From contig JAHIOR010000041.1 in assembly GCA_018895125.1 (NCBI GenBank), positions 1 through 8,829 of the forward strand: DNA of 8,829 nt, given 5' to 3'. The translations under genes were made by a program, and so were the position numbers. Positions 5,821 to 8,829 of the stretch are shown one piece after another. Origin of the DNA: Patescibacteria group bacterium. GTDB lineage: Bacteria; Patescibacteriota; Minisyncoccia; Minisyncoccales; GWA2-46-15. The notes beneath the pieces are model-generated. The model did not search any database, was not told where the DNA came from, and was given only the letters and a program-made list of their open reading frames with translations. Each line of letters starts with the position of its first letter. The stretch's first letter is position 1.

Positions 5821-7038
5821 TTATTGAATACCTTCCAGCATTGAATACATGGGCTGGATCATGGAAACAGCAAAGAAACCAACAGCTGCTCCGACTACCA
5901 ACATCAGTATCGGTTCAATTGCAGCCGCAAGATTTTTAGTGGTGTTAGCCACCTCATCTTCTAAGAACCCGGCTAGTTGGGCAAGCATGTTCGAAGTTTC
6001 TCCGGTTTCTTCCCCAACCTCAATCATTTGAATCACAATGGGAAGATAAAGATGAGAATATGGCTTCAAAGCATCAGATAGTTTAGCTCCTTTTTTTATC
6101 TGTTCAGCTGCGTCAGCCAGAGAATCTTTAAAATAAACATTGCCGAGAGTGCCGGCAATGATTTCTAAAGACCTGACTAATGGTATTCCGGAAGCCATTA
6201 AGGAGCCGAGGGTTCTGGTAAAACTGGCAGAGTTTATCTGACTGACTAGTTTGGAAACAAGCGGGGTCTTTAAAAAAACTTTATCAAATAATCTTTTGAC
6301 TGATTTTATCTTTAAAATTTGTTTTAAGAAAATAACGCCAGCGGCAATAATCAAAGGCAAAAGATACCATTTTTCTTTAAGAAATTGTCCCACGCCAATT
6401 AGGATCCTAGTGGTCAGCGGCAAAGATATTTCCAGTTCCGCAAAGGTTTCAGCCAGTTGAGGAACAACAATGATCAACATGGCAAAACCAATGGCAATCA
6501 TGGCGGAAATAACCACCAAAGGATAAATCAATGCCCCGGTTATTTTCGTCTTCAGCTCATATTCTTTTTCCAGCTGCCGACTTAGGCTTTTTAAAACTTG
6601 TTCTAGGGTTCCAGATTCTTCCCCGACCTTAATCATATTTTGAAAGATTTCCGGGAAAATATCTGGATAATTAGCCATACCATCTGACAGATTACCGCCA
6701 TCAATAATTTTTCTCTGGATTTCTGCTAAAGCTTTCCTAAAATTCTTGTTCTTAGCCTGGCCAGATAAAATCCCAATGGTCTTTGGCAAAGAAACTCCGG
6801 CTGAAGTCATGACCTGAAGATTCCTGATAAAAAATATTTTATCCGCAATGCCGACGCCCTTGTTTAAAATAAAAGAAAACTTTTCCAGATTTGAAGGCTT
6901 TTTTTTTGTTTCGTAAGAAATCAAAAATAAACCCTGCTGGCGCAGGCTAGCAGACAATTCCGTCTCGTCTTTAGCCTCAAGAAGCCCTAGCTTGGTTTCT
7001 CCTTGCTGAGACTTGGCAATATAAGAATAATGAGCCAT
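5821..7038 (-). CDS. pilC: PilC, T4P inner-membrane platform protein
   Basis: At 405 aa this matches the usual PilC/GspF length. An N-terminal segment (YSYIAKSQQGETKLGLLEA, 4-22) is typical of the family. Two copies of the T2SSF domain follow, at about 66-192 and 270-395. Each carries the conserved GE-x-[ST]-G motif: VGEESG at 138-143 and VGEETG at 341-346. Predicted membrane helices lie at about 170-193, 224-240 and 376-398, the normal three-helix layout. PilC sits in the cytoplasmic membrane, contacts the PilB hexamer through its cytoplasmic domains, and passes pilins into the fibre. The ATG directly abuts the pilB stop codon (TAAATG, no gap), so the two motor partners are probably translated together. 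AAGAG lies 14 nt upstream, inside pilB. GspF is the alternative name within the family, but the neighbouring pilM/pilN favour a pilus. Confidence 0.97.
   Translation of the reverse strand: MAHYSYIAKSQQGETKLGLLEAKDETELSASLRQQGLFLISYETKKKPSNLEKFSFILNKGVGIADKIFFIRNLQVMTSAGVSLPKTIGILSGQAKNKNFRKALAEIQRKIIDGGNLSDGMANYPDIFPEIFQNMIKVGEESGTLEQVLKSLSRQLEKEYELKTKITGALIYPLVVISAMIAIGFAMLIIVVPQLAETFAELEISLPLTTRILIGVGQFLKEKWYLLPLIIAAGVIFLKQILKIKSVKRLFDKVFLKTPLVSKLVSQINSASFTRTLGSLMASGIPLVRSLEIIAGTLGNVYFKDSLADAAEQIKKGAKLSDALKPYSHLYLPIVIQMIEVGEETGETSNMLAQLAGFLEDEVANTTKNLAAAIEPILMLVVGAAVGFFAVSMIQPMYSMLEGIQ
5831..5836 (-). promoter_or_regulatory. Possible ribosome binding site of the PilV-like prepilin gene (GGAAGG)
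   Basis: GGAAGG on the minus strand lies inside the last codons of pilC, 14 nt before the ATG at 5816. It is the most purine-rich Shine-Dalgarno-like site in the window, but its spacing is longer than usual. The ATG is still the best start, because it gives a short basic leader directly before the prepilin cleavage motif. Confidence 0.35.
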
Positions 7039-8787
7039 TTAATCAATAATGACTCTTAAAATTTCTTCGATGCTGGTTTGACCTTGAACCGCCTTAACAA
7101 AGCCATCTTCAATCATGGTAATCATGCCCTCTTTTCTGGCCTGATCCTGAATCTGATCTGAGGTTGCCTGTTTAATAATCATGTCTTTAATTGAAGAAGT
7201 TACCTGCAAAACTTCATAAATGCCAACCCGGCCACGATAGCCCTCTGGAGACTCTTTGGTTATTTTCGGACGATAAAAACTAATATCCTCCCAGCCATGA
7301 GTCTCCATAATTATTTTCTCTTGCTTAAGGATTTCCAAAATTCTATCTAAATTGCAATATTTCTTCATTTCTTTTAATTCAGCCGGTTTAAGTTTATAGG
7401 CCACCTTATCTTCGGTTAATCGTCTGACCAATCTTTGAGCTAAAATCACGCTCAGAGTGGAAGAAATTAAAAATGGTTCGGCCTTCATATCTATTAAGCG
7501 GGGAATGGCTCCGGCAGCAGTATTAGTATGAATGGTTGATAAAACTAAATGTCCGGTTAAGGCGGCATTGATAGCCAAACTCACGGTTTCGTCATCTCTG
7601 ATTTCACCAACCATGATAATATCCGGGTCTTGCCTGACTAAAGATCTTAATCCCGAAGCAAAGGTTAAACCGATCTTAGAATTGATTTGAGTTTGATTAG
7701 CCCTGGGAATACGATATTCAACCGGATCTTCAACGCTGGAAATATTTACTTCCGGAGTATTAAGAATTTCTACCATTGCGTAAAGAGTAGTAGTTTTACC
7801 ACAGCCAGTTGGCCCGGTAATTAAAATCATGCCCACTGGTTTTCTTAAAGCAATCCTGATTTTTTCCAAAGCCTCACCCCTTAATCCTAATTCTTCAAGA
7901 GTTAAAGCTTTGGTACTTTCAGCTAAAAGCCTCATCACTACTTTTTCGCCTTCAAAAACCGGTAAGACTGAAACTCGGACAGAATACTTATAATCTTCTG
8001 TTTCAGCTTTAAACCTGCCGTCCTGGGGTAAACGATGTTCATCAAGTTTTAAATTTGAAAGAACCTTGATTCTGGCGACAATGCCAGCTAAAACGTTTTT
8101 AGGTAAAATCATCGCCTCCCTTAAAATACCGTCAATTCTATATCTAACCATAATTTCTTTTTCAAAAGGCTCGATATGAATATCTGAAGCTCTTTGTAAA
8201 ATAGCGTGCTTTAAAAGGGTATCGACAATTTTAATAATCGGCATTTCTTCAGCCACCTTTTCAAGATCAGCTGTTTCCGGCACAGCCTCTTCTTCCTGAT
8301 GAGCTTTGATAACTCCTGTTTCTTTTTGAATAATCGAGCCAAACTCTGCTTCCAAGCTTTGATGATACTGCCTTAAAACGTTTTTTATGCTTTCTTGAGT
8401 AGTTAACCGAGGCAGAATCTTCAAATTAGCTTTTCTTTTAATAAAATCAATCGTGGCAAGGTCTTCGGGATCAAGCATGGCAACTTCTAAAGTATTGCCT
8501 TTCTTTCTAAAAGAAACAATACTATGAGTTCTAGCAATCGGTTCGGGAATAATTTTCAGGGCTTCGGCGTCAACTTTCTCTTTTTCCAAATTAACAAAGG
8601 GAATGCCTAAGATATAGGCTTCTAATTTAGCCAATTCTTCATGTTTAATCAGGCCACGAGAAATCAAAACATCACCCAGCCGTTGACCTGTTTTTTGGCT
8701 TACCTTTAAAGATTCATCAAACTGATCCTCTTTAATGAGATTGGCATCCAAAAGAAAGTTTTTAAGCTGTTGAGATTCAACTTGCAT
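7039..8787 (-). CDS. pilB: PilB, T4P extension ATPase lacking the zinc tetracysteine motif
   Basis: This 582-aa secretion ATPase has an MshEN/GspE-N type N-terminus (RLGDVLISRGLIKHEEL, 36-52; GIPFVNL, 61-67). The N2 domain follows (ASDIHIEP, 200-207; VRYRIDGILRE, 214-224). The RecA-like core carries Walker A GPTGCGKT (325-332), Asp box EDPVEY (353-358), Walker B DPDIIMVGE with Glu395, and His box TGHLVLSTIHTN (411-422). The C-terminus has GYRGRVGIYEVL (516-527), seen in extension ATPases rather than PilT. All catalytic residues are present, so it should form an active cytoplasmic hexamer that powers pilus extension with PilC. The four zinc-binding cysteines usual in PilB/GspE are absent: RRLTEDK replaces RRLCxxCK, and the pair before GYRGR is gone. 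The ATG at 8787 places the N-terminal domain as expected; no Shine-Dalgarno site is visible. It lies 6 nt after the end of an upstream reading frame and abuts pilC. Confidence 0.97.
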   Translation of the reverse strand: MQVESQQLKNFLLDANLIKEDQFDESLKVSQKTGQRLGDVLISRGLIKHEELAKLEAYILGIPFVNLEKEKVDAEALKIIPEPIARTHSIVSFRKKGNTLEVAMLDPEDLATIDFIKRKANLKILPRLTTQESIKNVLRQYHQSLEAEFGSIIQKETGVIKAHQEEEAVPETADLEKVAEEMPIIKIVDTLLKHAILQRASDIHIEPFEKEIMVRYRIDGILREAMILPKNVLAGIVARIKVLSNLKLDEHRLPQDGRFKAETEDYKYSVRVSVLPVFEGEKVVMRLLAESTKALTLEELGLRGEALEKIRIALRKPVGMILITGPTGCGKTTTLYAMVEILNTPEVNISSVEDPVEYRIPRANQTQINSKIGLTFASGLRSLVRQDPDIIMVGEIRDDETVSLAINAALTGHLVLSTIHTNTAAGAIPRLIDMKAEPFLISSTLSVILAQRLVRRLTEDKVAYKLKPAELKEMKKYCNLDRILEILKQEKIIMETHGWEDISFYRPKITKESPEGYRGRVGIYEVLQVTSSIKDMIIKQATSDQIQDQARKEGMITMIEDGFVKAVQGQTSIEEILRVIID

Positions 8788-8793
8788 ACTATT

Positions 8794-8829
8794 TTAGGCA
8801 GCCATAGCGTTTTTAATCTTAGAGACCAC
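8794..8829 (-). CDS. C-terminal end of an unidentified upstream gene (partial)
   Basis: In one minus-strand frame the window edge reads VVSKIKNAMAA followed by TAA, ending 6 nt before the pilB ATG. The tight spacing matches the rest of the operon, and the short Lys/Ala amphipathic tail looks like a protein end. Eleven codons are too few to name a family or to prove coding. Of the other two minus-strand frames, one hits a stop almost at once and the other runs open into the pilB region. The same DNA would otherwise be a leader of pilB with no visible promoter or ribosome site. Confidence 0.45.
   Translation of the reverse strand: MVSKIKNAMAA

Noticed and set aside
5849..6460. Two short plus-strand open frames (5849-6031 and 6251-6460) opposite pilC
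   Set aside because: Both are antisense to conserved pilC codons and have no family resemblance; they are explained by the codon bias of pilC.
454..8787. Type II secretion system (GspE-F-I-J-K) instead of a pilus
   Set aside because: PilM and PilN are separate genes with the INLLP tail intact, whereas secretion systems have a fused GspL. The prepilin trio alone would not decide this.
7039..8787. PilT-type retraction ATPase as identity
   Set aside because: The protein has a long N-terminal MshEN-type domain and the GYRGRVGIYEVL C-terminal motif of extension ATPases; PilT is about 340-380 aa and lacks these.

Overview
All genes in this 8.8 kb window lie on the minus strand and form one tightly packed type IV pilus (T4P) operon, cut at both ends. 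In transcription order, from high to low coordinates, it contains: the last codons of an unidentified upstream gene, pilB (extension ATPase), pilC (platform protein), three consecutive minor-prepilin genes (a very large PilV-like one, a PilW/GspJ-like one and a PilX-like one), pilM, and the 5' part of pilN. Junctions are 6 nt, 0 nt, 4 nt, a 4-nt ATGA overlap, a second ATGA overlap, 31 nt and 11 nt. There is no gene-free stretch above 300 bases. I see no tRNA, rRNA, CRISPR array, insertion sequence or intrinsic terminator.

Organism: the DNA is AT-rich. The compact pilB-pilC-prepilins-pilM-pilN order, the PilM loop GLDISDSS, the PilB ATPase without zinc-binding cysteines and the Cys-rich minor prepilins all resemble Candidate Phyla Radiation (Patescibacteria) genomes, probably the Parcubacteria side. 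This is inference from recalled family resemblance, not from a search. Two genes end in TGA inside ATGA overlaps, and reading through would leave the neighbour's frame. TGA is therefore a stop here, which argues against the code-25 lineages (Gracilibacteria, Absconditabacteria).

How the genes work together: PilB hydrolyses ATP in the cytoplasm and drives PilC in the membrane to extract processed pilins into a growing fibre. PilM (actin-like, cytoplasmic) docks on the N-terminal tail of PilN and, normally with PilO, forms the alignment complex. Separate pilM and pilN genes, rather than a fused gspL, support a pilus over a type II secretion system. The three minor prepilins would initiate the fibre and probably cap its tip. 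No major pilin, pilT, pilD, pilO or secretin gene lies within the window.

The most interesting part is the prepilin block at 1631-5816. One prepilin carries several Ig/transthyretin-like beta domains (578 aa). A second appears to have a six-cysteine beta domain inserted into a GspJ/PilW-like fold. The third lacks the usual Glu+5 and carries its own six-cysteine loop before a beta-rich C-terminus. Together they look like a disulfide-stabilised adhesive tip complex, but that role is inferred.
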